Below are positions 33,455 through 43,899 of a DNA stretch of 64,000 bases, one piece after another (position 1 is the first letter of the stretch; each line of letters begins with the position of its first letter). Source of the stretch: Isoperla grammatica (taxonomy: Eukaryota; Arthropoda; Insecta; Plecoptera; Perlodidae); NCBI GenBank assembly GCA_945910005.1, contig OX246749.1:23352097-23416096 (forward strand), read 5' to 3'. The notes below the pieces were generated by a model. The model saw only the letters and a program-made list of their open reading frames with translations. It did no database searches and was not told the DNA's origin. A program made the position numbers and the translations under genes.

Positions 33455-35430
33455 TTCCAGAAATAGGGGCCAAATGGGACAGGTTACGCACGGTATTCAA
33501 CCGCGACTGGGCGAAATGGCACTCCATTCAAAAAAGTGGTGCCGGTGCGGGCGATGTATACAAGCCTACTTATCGCCACTTCTCAAAGATGGCATTTCTG
33601 AAAGATGCATCAAATATTTTTGTCAAGGGAAAATCCACCATAAACATTAGCCAGACCCAGCTTACAGAACTGGAAGATCTTGTAGATGTATGTACGCTTA
33701 TGGCCCATTGTTTTATTAAGTGTAATTTATTTTCACCACATTTATGCTTACACCTATCTGAGGTGTCCCAATGTGATTTTGGCCTGCTATGTCTACACAC
33801 TACTCAAAAGTAAATAGGAGTAAATATTATGTTAAGAGCAAAGGCTAGTCTTTACGTCAAAAACCGCAGATAATGTTCATTATTAAATTAGATCTCAAGG
33901 TTGCAACAAGAAATCGATATCTAAATCAGCAGCGCACTGTGCTTTGGAAAGCCCTATACGGACTGAATACAAAATTGTAACCATTAGCGTAGTGTTAATT
34001 GAATATAATTCGATAATTAGTAATAAAATTAATTATCTATAAAAAACATACTGATTATAATATAGGTCACGACTTAGAGCATTCAATGTGTAGGGCTTAC
34101 TAAACCACAGTGCGCTGCTGATTCAGATTTTCGATTTCGAAGCCCATTCTTGTGATATAATTTAAAAATGAACCGTTTGTGCAGTTTTTTACGTAGAGGT
34201 ATCCTTCCCTGTTAATGTGGCATAAAAGACTAAAGCTGTTGTAAGATAATGCTGCTGTACTGTCTGTAAGCCAGTGGTTAATTTGGGGACAGACGTGGGC
34301 GATGCGTCTTTTCGCAAAATGAACCATTGAAGCGTCCGCCCACTTATTATTTTAGAAATTAACCACTGCTGTAGGCGTACCATTGTCTGGGTTGCTTTAG
34401 GTTTAACAAAGGTACCACCGTTCCAGTATTCAACTATGGACAGCCAAACGTCACCTTAGCTGTTGTTAACTTTGTTGCCACCAGAATGCATACAGACTCT
34501 TTTTATTGCTGGAACACAATTACTGTAGCACTAGCCCAGCAGGGCTAAGTATTTTTTCTTTTTATCTTGTAACACAATTTGTACGTGCCACTAACAATTA
34601 CTTTTTGATACATTGATTTCTATTGATATGGTTGTCTTACAAATCATGTGCCTTCTTAATGTGTTTATAATTTCAATTAGTTATTTGGGTTTAAGGGCAC
34701 ACAACATCAAGGTTATCAGTGCCAATCTTATAATTTCAGGACTGCACTTATGATCAATATGAATACTTGGAGGATGAGGAAGAAGTAGAAAAAGAAGAGT
34801 CAATGAAATCACGATCCCCACTAATGCAACCACCAACACACAGCGTGACAGCAAAAAGAAAGCGAGATCCTTCCAGCCCACGTGACGATTGATTGATATT
34901 TGGGCTCAACGTCTCATATTTTTGCAATGTGGCTAATCGAGGCAATGAGTGGGTGAAATATGAAGATGAAATAGGGGGATGTTTGGAGGAAAGGGGCAAG
35001 TAGGAGGGCGGGGAGGATAGGGGAAGGGGAGGATCAGGGAAAGGGGGAGGACGTGGACTGCCTTTCGTCTGGCTTCTCCACCTCGACCTGTCCGAGAAGC
35101 ATACGCTTCCGCCGGCATAGCTCCAGGAATCATCAAAGCACACAAACCTGCCCACCACGATAAGGTAGCAGTCTATGGGCAGGCCCACGTGACGAGATGG
35201 CGAGAGAAGCTGTGAAAGCGTTGAAAGCCAGCCAGGCAGTATTGGGCACAGTCGGCAAAGAAACACCTGAAGACGAGCATGCCATATTTGGTAAACTTGT
35301 GACTTTAAAGCTACGGTGCTTTCACCCCGACATTGCTGAAAAGTTGCAACAGCAGATCTTAGCTCTTTTTTTGTCATATTGTGATGTAAAAGGATGGACT
35401 TGTCCATCTTTTACTATTTATTGGAATCCG
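33455..35430 (+). CDS. MADF/Myb-SANT-like and BESS-like gene, 3' exons, interrupted by SINE and LTR
   Basis: Exon a is 33455-33687 (acceptor TTTCTTTCAG, donor GTATGT): IGAKWDRLRTVFNRDWAKWH, PTYRHFSKMAFLKDASNIF, TELEDLVD, the second half of a MADF-type trihelix domain. Exon b starts 34740 (acceptor TAATTTCAG), phase 0, with acidic DCTYDQYEYLEDEEEVEKEE and a basic KRKRDPSSPRD. It is split by a SINE-like copy (34889-35182) and continues EMAREAVKALKASQAVLG and DEHAIFGKLVTLKLR, a BESS-like C-terminus. A complete LTR element (35380-42740) sits eight or so codons before the stop. MADF-BESS proteins bind DNA. The gene could be host or a Harbinger partner gene. The first exon is not seen. Confidence 0.7.
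33910..34138. mobile_element. 229-bp inverted-repeat MITE in the MADF gene intron
   Basis: Left arm GAAATCGATATCTAAATCAG + CAGCGCACTGTGCTTTGG; right arm is its complement with a few changes (GAAATCGAAAATCTGAATCA + GCAGCGCACTGTGGTTTAG). Arms are about 55 bp, the centre AT-rich. I could not define the target duplication. Confidence 0.75.
34889..35182 (-). mobile_element. SINE-like repeat copy 5
   Basis: Flanked by an exact 13-bp duplication GCCCACGTGACGA (34876-34888 and 35183-35195). Head variant as in copy 2, tail GATTGATATTTGGGCTCAACG. Lies within the coding exon of the MADF/BESS gene and breaks its frame. Confidence 0.92.
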
Positions 35431-36207
35431 TGGTTTATGTAAGCTCTAAGTGTGTCAACCTACATGTGTGCAACATCGTCTATTGCCACAGCGTGATTGT
35501 CAGCGTTTTCGTCATTATTTCAATCGTGACTGCTATGTCAGAAAAGGCCGAGGCGAGGCGAGTTTTGTGCCACGCGACGGACGAGGAGTCTCACCGAAGG
35601 AGCCGGGCAAGATGGTTGTCCGGTAGGTGCGTGAGCCAAGGAGGCCGTGGCCGCCGTGGAGGGCTGACCCCGCGAGGGAAGAAGTGATGGAACGGGGGAA
35701 GCATGTCCTAGCGGCCTAGGCGAGGATTAAGGGTACGTGGGAGACGAGCGGAAGAGTACGATATGGACGTGGCAGAGGACGGAAGGATCTGAGGACGAAG
35801 ACGCGGACACGACAGGCGATTGGAGGACGAACGGGTGGACGGTTGCCAGCTGGAAATGCGGTTATGAGGTATGGAGCGCTGGTCCTCGTTAGATCAGATG
35901 GAATGTGCCCATCAGGCTGATTATGACCATAGTCAGGTTAGCCACGCTAAAGCCACGTATAGGATAAATGTAAGTAATAATAAATATGGTTCCTCAAGAT
36001 TCGAACCAAGGGTCTTGTGATTCAACATAACCTAGATTCCCTGTTCTCCTCAGTCTTGCCAAAGATCCCGCATGTACGAGTTCACGTATGTCGAGAGTGT
36101 TACGTCCCCAGTAAAACCTTGAGACAGCCGACCAGAACGTGGGTTCGAGTCCCGTACCAGGGTGGTAGGGACAAGGGTGGGTCGGCGTGTGATCTTGCTA
36201 CATGACA
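35380..36207 (+). repeat. LARD-like element 5' LTR
   Basis: 828 bp. Contains two tRNA T-arm-like strings, GGGTTCGAGTCCCG (36131-36154 region) and, reversed, CAAGATTCGAACCA (35996-36010), both also in the 3' LTR. Whether they come from a captured tRNA-derived SINE is open. Confidence 0.9.
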
Positions 36208-38000
36208 AATTTGGTGGAGGCTTGGGTCTTGATACAGTTTGTTATCAAGTTCTTTTAGGCAGCTGGGGAAAACAGTTTTCATTTTATCAAAATTCTAGTT
36301 ATTTCATTTTGACGTGGTACTGGCTTCGCGAATCTGACTATATAGTTTGTAAGCGTGTATTTGCAACGTGGTTTTTGTGTACGCAGGCAGTTCGGTGTTC
36401 GGACTACGTGCTGATGACGTCATTATCAGCCGTGGCGAACTTCTAGGCTCTGTGTTGTTTTTTATCTAGGCCTGGGTTTGGTTTCGTCGCGCTTAGCCTC
36501 TCTGCGCTGGGGGATTTATTGTTGATTGCTGTGTTATTTCAAGTGTCAACGTCGCATGGTTTCGTCGCTGTTTCAATTCGAACTCCGGTCTACGAGGTGT
36601 AGTGCTGTGACTTTTGTTTATTTCTGCGTTGTTTTTTGTTGTTTTGAGCATCTGTTGGATTTGTCGTGGGTTTTTTTTTTTTCGGGCCGGAAAACATTCG
36701 CTGTACTGGGTTCGAGTCCCGCTTTTGCCGGTGAATGACGTATGGCTTAGTTAGCGTGTGTTCTTCGTTGTTTACATTGCTTGGAATGTGATTGTATTTT
36801 GTAACTGACCACGACCGTACTCGCGTCAGCAGTTTTCGCCTGCGACGATGAGTGAGGTGCTCGTTCTAAGAGCTGTTCCGATTTATCATTGCGGCCAGTT
36901 TATAACTTCGCAAGGACTGCACTTTTGTCTTCTGTGGCCGAGTTTTGAAGCACTTGTAGATGCATTTTGTTGGTTGTATCGAATGTATGAATGTAGGAAT
37001 GTATGACAGGTGCATGTATACAATGTGTACATGTTTTCATGTATATGTGCGGCTGTGGGGGCCTTTGGAGGTCCATTGTGTTTTTCGTCACTGAAGGGCG
37101 ACTGTGGGGGCCTTTGGAGGTCCATTGTGTTTTTCGTCATTGAAGGGCGACTGTGGGGGCCTTTGGAGGCCCATGTGTTTTTCGTCATTGAAGGGCGACT
37201 GTGGGGGCCTTTGGGGGCCCATGTGTTTTGTCGCTCATGTAGGTGTAAGCATGTGTAGATTGTGTGCATGGCTTGAGTGTGTGTTCTCTCTGTGGGTTTA
37301 TGACTTTTCGAGTAACTTTTGTAGGTACAAGTAATTTTAATGCATATCTTCGTTCTTTCGGTCGTGATTCTTTCGCCCAGCGTAGAGAGGAATTTGCTGT
37401 ATCCGCGTTTTGGGTCCGTCGAGCGTCGAGTTAGAGGCACGATATACTCCATTCACGCGAGGATCATACACTAGACAGGTGCTAGGTGTTTTGCACCTTG
37501 CTTTTAGCGGGGGATGTGAAGGGGTGTCTTGTGAGTGTACTTTTAGTTTTATTACTATAGTATAGGATTATGGTCTTCAATCTTATGTATTTATAGATGA
37601 TGGTTAATTTTATTATTTTATTAGGTTAAGCATTAGGTTTAGGGTACGTTTGGACACTCCTAGTAATTTCAGGGTTGATTCGCTCTGCGACTTGTGACGT
37701 TCATGTCGGGCAGGCACCGGTCCTGGTTTTGGTCTGTGATTCTCGGGTGATGGGAGTTTATTAGTTGCGTTCGAACTTTAGCAGGATGGTTGGAAGGTTT
37801 TTTGAACGCTACTACGAGAAGTTTGTTACATTCTTTTTAGTAAGATTGTTATAGACTTGAATTACATTGTTTGGTTTCCCTGGGCAGCCGGCGAGCGAAT
37901 TCTACATTGGTAGAAGGTTGGGACTGCCTAAGCGAGGAAAGGTATTCACGTGTTTTTGGAGGGTGATTGGAGGTTGTGGATTTCGATTGATTTGAGCTTC
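36208..38000. other. LARD interior, left part: non-coding, with a 50-bp repeat
   Basis: No retroviral-type motif in any frame. GGGTTCGAGTCCCGC occurs again near 36710-36724. A four-unit tandem of about 50 bp (GGGGGCCTTTGGAGGTCCAT + TGTGTTTTTCGTCATTGAAG + GGCGACTGTG) lies at 37045-37230. Confidence 0.65.
37045..37230. repeat. 50-bp tandem repeat, four units
   Basis: Units share GGCGACTGTGGGGGCCTTTG; the later units are about two bases shorter at the GTCCATTGTG/GCCCATGTG position. Confidence 0.93.
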
Positions 38001-41000
38001 CAGTTTAAATTATAACCGTCAAAATTTGTCCCAGTGTACATACACATGTACATAACGTTATGAATTTATTATAGGCGTAGAATTAATTTTTTTTCATTTG
38101 GGACCGTTTGTCCATGACAGTGTACATTAGTTTGAAATTGGTGCCAACCTTGTGCTGCGCTCTGTTAAAAGAATATTGAAGCAGAAGAACATAAACAAAG
38201 ATGGATTCCGACATGCTGTCAGTTGCTGGTAAGAATGTTTACATTCCTCTCATTTCAGCTGTTTATTTATGAAAATACGTACTTTTACTTCTGAAAACAC
38301 TACTAAATATATTTTAAAAACAATTTGTTGTCATGTTTACTTCGAATTTAGTCGGATATAGCTTGAATCTTGTGCCACATATGCATGTACATGCCTGTGT
38401 ACATCTGGTCTCAAGTGTTGTTTATATTTTGTGTTCATTACCTAACTTTGTGAGTACTGTCAAACAACAACACATGTTTGAACAGTACAATAACAGTAAC
38501 ATTACACTGATTTGTTGGTTTTAAGATGTTTACTGTTATGTTTAATAGATTTGACAGCGATATTTATCATACCTATCGTTTATTTGTTTAGGTCCATCTG
38601 GATGTCAACAGCAGCTGTCAAGAGAGAAAAGTAGGCGTAATCCTAGGCCTAAAAAAATAAACCCTGAGGAGCTGCTAGACATAATTGACAATGGCGATGT
38701 GTCTGAAATTGAAAATTTGTATAGCGACGACGACGAAGAACAAGTAGATACCGCAGTGAGTACTAGGCCTACACACTCTACCAGGTCTAGGCCTATCAGA
38801 ATAGGACAGCTAGGCCCAGAGCAAAATGATGATGTGGATATGGAGTCAGGCAGTGATAGCGACGTTAGTTTACATGAGTATGATGATGTCACTCACAAAT
38901 CCCAAATAAAATGGAGAAGGCGGGAATTTGTGCCCCCTGATGATGAGTGGAATGGAGGTGACCAAGTAGATCCTGATCCAACTGTTGAGATCCCCTCTCC
39001 TCTGCAGTATTTTTTGCAGTACATCACAGAGGATGTATTTGAAAAAATGGCAGAATACACAAATATTTATGCACTGCAGCAGGGGAAAACATCCTTCAAA
39101 AATACGGATAAGAGAGAAATCGAAACGCTCGTAGCTCTACACATTGCCATTGGATGTCTAAATAAATTCCCACGGTTACGTCTTTATTGGGACACTACCC
39201 TAGGAATAACAATGTTCACAAATAACATGACTCGTGACCGTTTTTTTCAACTGAGAAGCTGTCTGCACTGTGTAAATAACCTGGAACGTTCTGCTGATTG
39301 CACAGATAAGTTTTACAAAGTTCGTCCCTTACTGGATTGTGTAAGAGAGCGATGCCTTAGCCTTCCCCTTGAAGAGAATTTATGTATTGATGAACAAATG
39401 GTCCCTTTTACTGGGAAGCTTTCTGTAAAACAATATGTAAGGGGAAACCACAACCGTGGGGCATACAAATATTTGTATTGTGTGGAAAGAGTGGTTTAGC
39501 ATATGATTTCATTGCGTACCAAGGAAAGAGTACCGGCCTTGATGCTGACGAACAAGCCAGATTCGGGCTAGGTGCCAGTGTAGTTTTGCACCTTTCAAGA
39601 AGAATTTCCGCTAAAGGCCATAAACTTTTTTATGACAACTACTTTTCTTCGTATCCGCTCCTCCAAATCTTGAAGCAAAAAAGTATTTGTGCTGCAGGAA
39701 CAGTAAGAATTAATAGATTTGCCGCTCCGAACCTCACATCCGATAAGGACATGAGGAAGAAAGAAAGGGGTTTTTGTGACGAGGTCGTGAGTTTAGATGA
39801 CATCGTCATGGTGAAGTGGCTCGACAACAAAGTAGTTACATTAGCTTCAAACTTTGTTGGGATCGGCCAACGAGATAATGTCCAACGCTGGGATAAGAAA
39901 AAAAATGCTTACATTGACATAGAGAGACCCCAGATTATCGCTATGTACAACCACAGCATGGGCGGAGTCGACCTGCTGGATCAGCTGATCAGCCTGTACC
40001 GAATCTTCGTCAGGTCGAGAAAATGGACGCTACGTCTGATAATGCACACGGTTGACCTTGCCATCACCAATGCATGGCTGGAATACAAACGAGACTGCGG
40101 TTTAGCCGGGATTCCAGAGAAACAGGTCTTGGATCTTTTGCATTTCAGGATGCGAGTTTCCGACGGGCTTCTGCACGTTGGAAAAAGTGTCGTGCAGAAG
40201 AAACGCGGAAGACCAAGCAGCAAGCAGCGAGACTCCTCCACCCACACCGCAGAATCGTCGAAGGGGCGAGATACGACCCGCCACTGACGTCCAGTTCGAC
40301 TACACGGACCACTTGCCCCAGTTTGATGAAAACAAAGAGGCAACTCGATGCAAGCTACCCTTGTGCAAGGGGCGGTCACACATATTCTGTGACAAATGTA
40401 AGGTCCATCTGTGCCTCTTGAAAACCCGGAACTGTTTCGTGGCCTTCCATCGGAAGTAGGCGGAGCCGAGGCAGGGAACGCAGATAGTGACCTTATTCAT
40501 ACCATAACATACAGTAATCTAATACCATTATATTAATAATAGGCCTATATTCATACCCCAAAAAACTTTGTACTTGTATGGTATAACAACTGTTGTTATA
40601 ACAAGTGTCATCGCGTGGTAAAATTAGTACTAGGGTAGGCTTACCTAGCCTAACTTTATATTTTTGATTATTTTGTAATAAATATGCTCATGTCTAATAA
40701 TGTGTAATGTCTAAAAATGCCTTTTGTTTTTTTGTCTGATTATACCAAGATCAAAGTTTCATAAACATAAGTCATTTGTGGGTGGACAAATAGGTTCACC
40801 GGTATAATTATTTTATAAAATTACCGTGATGTTTTAATTACCTTTTAATTATTTTTTATCAATTAATTATTATTGTGTATAATTGTATAGGATGCCGTAG
40901 ACTAGATTTCCAGAGTGATGCAAAATGTTGGTTTTTCATTAAAAGTTAGTTATGTTTGAAAATATTGCATATTTTCTTATGTCTCCATTACATTATTTTA

Positions 41001-41171
41001 CAACATCCTAGACCATTTGTACATACTGATGTACATGCTAAAATGTGTATAAACAATAAACAAAAAATTTTTTTTACAACTTGACTGTGTTATTTGGTAA
41101 ACATTTTAAGGATTTAACCAAAAAAATATTTTTTCCCATTAGCCAAATTAATTCAGGTCTGAAGGGGTTAA
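38001..41171 (+). mobile_element. piggyBac-like DNA transposon (borders approximate)
   Basis: Carries the transposase gene 38201-40459. At the right end CTGAAGGGGTTAA (41159-41171) fits a CC...TTAA piggyBac terminus. The left terminus is not resolved: a TTTAAA occurs at 38007-38012 but its following bases do not mirror the right end. Sub-terminal strings with ATGTACAT and GTACAT occur on both sides (38033-38055, 41018-41036). Non-coding 3' part 40460-41160 is AT-rich. Confidence 0.65.
38201..40459 (+). CDS. piggyBac-type transposase (two exons, two frameshifts)
   Basis: DDE_Tnp_1_7 transposase that excises precisely at TTAA. Exon 1 is 38201-38228 (MDSDMLSVAG, donor GTAAGA); exon 2 starts 38592 (acceptor TTTGTTTAG), phases agree. 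An acidic Glu/Asp-rich N-terminus (YSDDDEEQ) precedes the domain from about 38990 (PLQYFLQYITEDVFEKMAEY). Catalytic Asp residues: CIDEQMVPFTG, FYDNYFSSYPLL, GGVDLLDQLIS. C-terminal Cys-rich module: RCKLPLCKGRSHIFCDKC, then HLCLLKTRNCF, as in family members. One-base frame shifts lie near 39474 and between about 40236 and 40260. Both could be real decay or read errors. Confidence 0.87.
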
Positions 41172-41914
41172 AATCAGGTGTTATTTTGGCAAGGAGTATT
41201 TGAAATTACTTTGTGTTTTTGGCAACAATAGCCGTTTAAAGTTCACTGGTTTCGTTGAAAGTAGGGTGTGTAACAAGTGACAGGAGGGTGCCAGTTGGCG
41301 ATGCAAAGGCTATCGTATGGAGGGCCGCTGGTAGGTGGCCGGCGCTCTCATTGTGTACAGGTAACTGCCGTTGGTCTGTTTGTGTGTTGCAGTTTGCAGT
41401 TACATTTCGGGACGCCTGCGCGTGTCAACTGTCAGTGTCAGCCGACCCTGCTGTGGGACTTGTTTATCGGCGGCCGGGCTCCAAGCGAAGAATTGTTCGC
41501 TCCTGGATGCCCACTGTTGTCAAGAGGGACCATAATTTTACTTTCTCAAATTCACCATTTTAAATTTTTATCTTGGTTAAAACAAAATGTATTTCAGAGA
41601 TAATGGTTTTGTTTATTGTTTTGATTTTGAGTTTTTAACTATTTTTTTAAATTTTTATTAATGTAACCTTGTTGCGGAGCATGACCTCTAGGCACATTTT
41701 ATTGTTCTCACTTTTGTAAGGTACCTAGGCGAATGGTTTTGCAGGTCATGTCTCCAGTAGCTTCACTTTAGTGTGTATTTGTGGCGGAGGTGTGAGGAAC
41801 ATTGACTATGGTATTTTTGGTTAGTAAGAATCCTCCGCTGCGTTTGTTTGTCGCATGTCAACCTATCATAAACCACGGTCAAAATCAGAGACGATTTTAT
41901 CCGAGGCGGGGGGA
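41172..41914. other. LARD interior, right part: no gene
   Basis: Sequence between the piggyBac right end and the 3' LTR. Short frames here have no recognisable motif. Ends with the polypurine GAGGCGGGGGGA at 41903-41914. Confidence 0.55.
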
Positions 41915-42740
41915 TGTGATGTAAAAGGATGGACTTGTCCATCTTTTACTATTTATTGGAATCCGTGGTTTATGTAAGCTCTAAGTGTGTCAACCTACAT
42001 GTGTGCAACATCGTCTATTGCCACAGCGTGATTATCAGCGTTTTCGTCATTATTTCAATCGTGACTGCTAAGTCAGAAAAGGCCGAAGCGAGGCGAGTTT
42101 TGCGCCACGCGACGGACGAGGAGTCTCGCCGAAGGAGCCGGGCAAGATGGTTGTCCGGTAGGTGCGTGAGCCAAGGAGGCCGTGGCCGCCGTGGAGGGCT
42201 GACCCCGCGAGGGAAGAAGTGGTGGAACGGGGGAAGCATGTCCTAGCGGCCTAGGCGAGGATTAAGGGTACGTGGGAGACGAGCGGAAGAGTACGATATG
42301 GACGTGGCAGAGGACGGAAGGATCTGAGGACGAAGACGCGGACACGACAGGCGATTGGAGGACGAACGGGTGGACGGTTGCCAGCTGGAAATGCGGTTAT
42401 GAGGTATGGAGCGCTGGCCCTCGTTAGATCAGATGGAATGTGCCCATCAGGCTGATTATGACCATAGTCAGGTTCGCCACGCTAAAGCCACGTATAGGAT
42501 AAATGTAAGTAATAATAAATATGGTTCCTCAAGATTCGAACCAAGGGTCTTGTGGTTCAACATAACCTAGATTCCCTGTTCTCCTCAGTCTTGCCAAAGA
42601 TCCCGCATGTACGAGTTCACGTATGTCGAGTGTTACGTCCCCAGTAAAACCTTGAGACAGCCGACCAGAACGTGGGTTCGAGTCCCGTACCAGGGTGGTA
42701 GGGACAAGGGTGGGTCGGCGCGTGATCTTGCTACATGACA
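41915..42740 (+). repeat. LARD-like element 3' LTR
   Basis: 826-bp copy of 35380-36207; differences include G/A and C/T substitutions and a missing AG at CGAGAGTG. Confidence 0.92.
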
Positions 42741-42802
42741 ATATAAAGAATTCAAAAATAAGTAAAGAAATCTACATACTTAGATAGATAGGTGGTCCTT
42801 AT

Positions 42803-43120
42803 TTGTACACATACATTTCACCTGGTCATAATTTTGTTAATTTCTATGTGGACAGTACTACGCGAACTCCATATAACCAACTTCGTTATTTCTGTAATTT
42901 AGATATGCTAATTGGATGTGGACGAGCCATGTTGTGTACCGCATGTACAGTGCACACAATGGGATGTTCTCATTGCGGGCGTATCATTTTATCCTGCCAT
43001 GGTACAGCTCCGACACCATTAAAACAGGTTGTGCGTTGGGTGCACGAACACTTCCAACAGGCATTAAGCCTTGTGCTTGAGAACCTACAAATAGTGATGG
43101 AATGCATTAGGAATGGGTGA
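42803..43120 (+). CDS. Hypothetical Cys-rich ORF
   Basis: Open for about 105 codons, with FCNLDMLIGCGRAMLCTACT and HTMGCSHCGRIILSCHGTA, then an amphipathic helix HEHFQQALSLVLENLQIVME. The clustered CxxC/CxxH residues suggest metal binding. I do not recognise the family. The start is uncertain and there is no splice or promoter evidence. It might belong to the sequence downstream of the MADF gene or to another element. Confidence 0.3.
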   Translation: MYTYISPGHNFVNFYVDSTTRTPYNQLRYFCNLDMLIGCGRAMLCTACTVHTMGCSHCGRIILSCHGTAPTPLKQVVRWVHEHFQQALSLVLENLQIVMECIRNG

Positions 43121-43246
43121 GAGTGACATTGAGCAAATTGTTCCAGGATGCATAATCATTTGTACATATTACCAATAACAGACCGTCGTACTCGCAAGAA
43201 ACAGAGCACCTGGGAGCACCGAAAAAAACCTTCAGTCAGGACTGCC

Positions 43247-43313
43247 GGTGGCCGGAATCGAACCGGCGACCTCCCGAATTAGAGTCTCGCGTCTTACCGC
43301 TGAGCCACCTAAG
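43247..43313 (-). tRNA. tRNA-like segment (pseudogene or SINE head)
   Basis: Minus strand shows a box A-like TGGCTCAGCGGTAAG and a box B/T-arm GCCGGTTCGATTCCGGC, spaced as in a tRNA gene, with CTCTAATTC in the anticodon-arm position. The T-arm pairs perfectly, but the acceptor and D stems do not pair well, so I doubt a working tRNA. Confidence 0.4.
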
Positions 43314-43373
43314 GTACCTCACATTCATATGTATTTTATTCCTATAAAATTACAATTAATACATTTATGTGAA

Positions 43374-43861
43374 GTCGCTCCACAGCAACTTTGGGGACGT
43401 CGCAGATGAGTGAGGCTTGGCCAACCGAATGTGAGTATTGGTGAAAGCCGCCCGCTGATTGGCTCCGACACGCCCATCTGTGACGTCACAGATGAGTGAG
43501 GCTTGGCCAACCGAATGTGAGTATAAGTGAAAGCCGCCCGCTGATTGGCTCCGACACGCCCATCTGTGACGTCACAGATGAGTGAGGCTTGGCCAACCAA
43601 ATGTGAGTATTGGTGAAAGCCGCCCGCAGATTGGCTCCGACACGCCCATCTGTGACGTCACAGATGAGTGAGGCTTGGCCAACCGAATGTGAGTATTGGT
43701 GAAAGCCGCCCGCAGATTGGCTCCGACACGCCCATCTGTGACGTCACAGATGAGTGAGGCTTGGCCAACCGAATGTGAGTATTGGTGAAAGCCGCCCGCA
43801 GATTGGCTCCGACACGCCCATCTGTGACGTCCCCAGCACCAAAGTTGCTGTGGAGCGACTT
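43374..43861. mobile_element. TIR element filled with five 86-bp repeats
   Basis: Inverted ends GTCGCTCCACAGCAACTTTGG (left) and its exact complement (right, ending GGAGCGAC at 43859). Between them are five tandem units of 86 bp, each with GATGAGTGAGGCTTGGCCAA and a palindromic joint CATCTGTGACGTCACAGATG. Non-coding. No target duplication found. Confidence 0.85.
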
Positions 43862-43899
43862 TATACACAATTATACTGTTATGAAACTTATCTCTAAAA

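Larger units (their letters stand above)
35380..42740 (+). mobile_element. LTR element without visible gag-pol (LARD-like), carrying piggyBac
   Basis: Direct LTRs at 35380-36207 and 41915-42740, starting TGTGATGTAAAAGG and ending CTACATGACA, with about a dozen differences by eye. A 4-bp ATAT repeat flanks it (35376-35379 and 42741-42744). GAGGCGGGGGGA before the 3' LTR serves as polypurine tract. Outside the nested piggyBac region the interior (36208-38000 and 41172-41914) shows no gag, RT or integrase motif, only a 50-bp tandem repeat. So it is a large non-autonomous LTR element and must borrow proteins. Confidence 0.85.

Noticed and set aside
36125..36165. tRNA gene in the LARD LTR
   Set aside because: Only a T-arm-like GGGTTCGAGTCCCG is present. 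I find no D-arm or acceptor stem at the right spacing.
42803..43120. Calling the Cys-rich ORF a zinc-finger gene
   Set aside because: The Cys spacing does not match a zinc-finger class that I can name, so it stays hypothetical.
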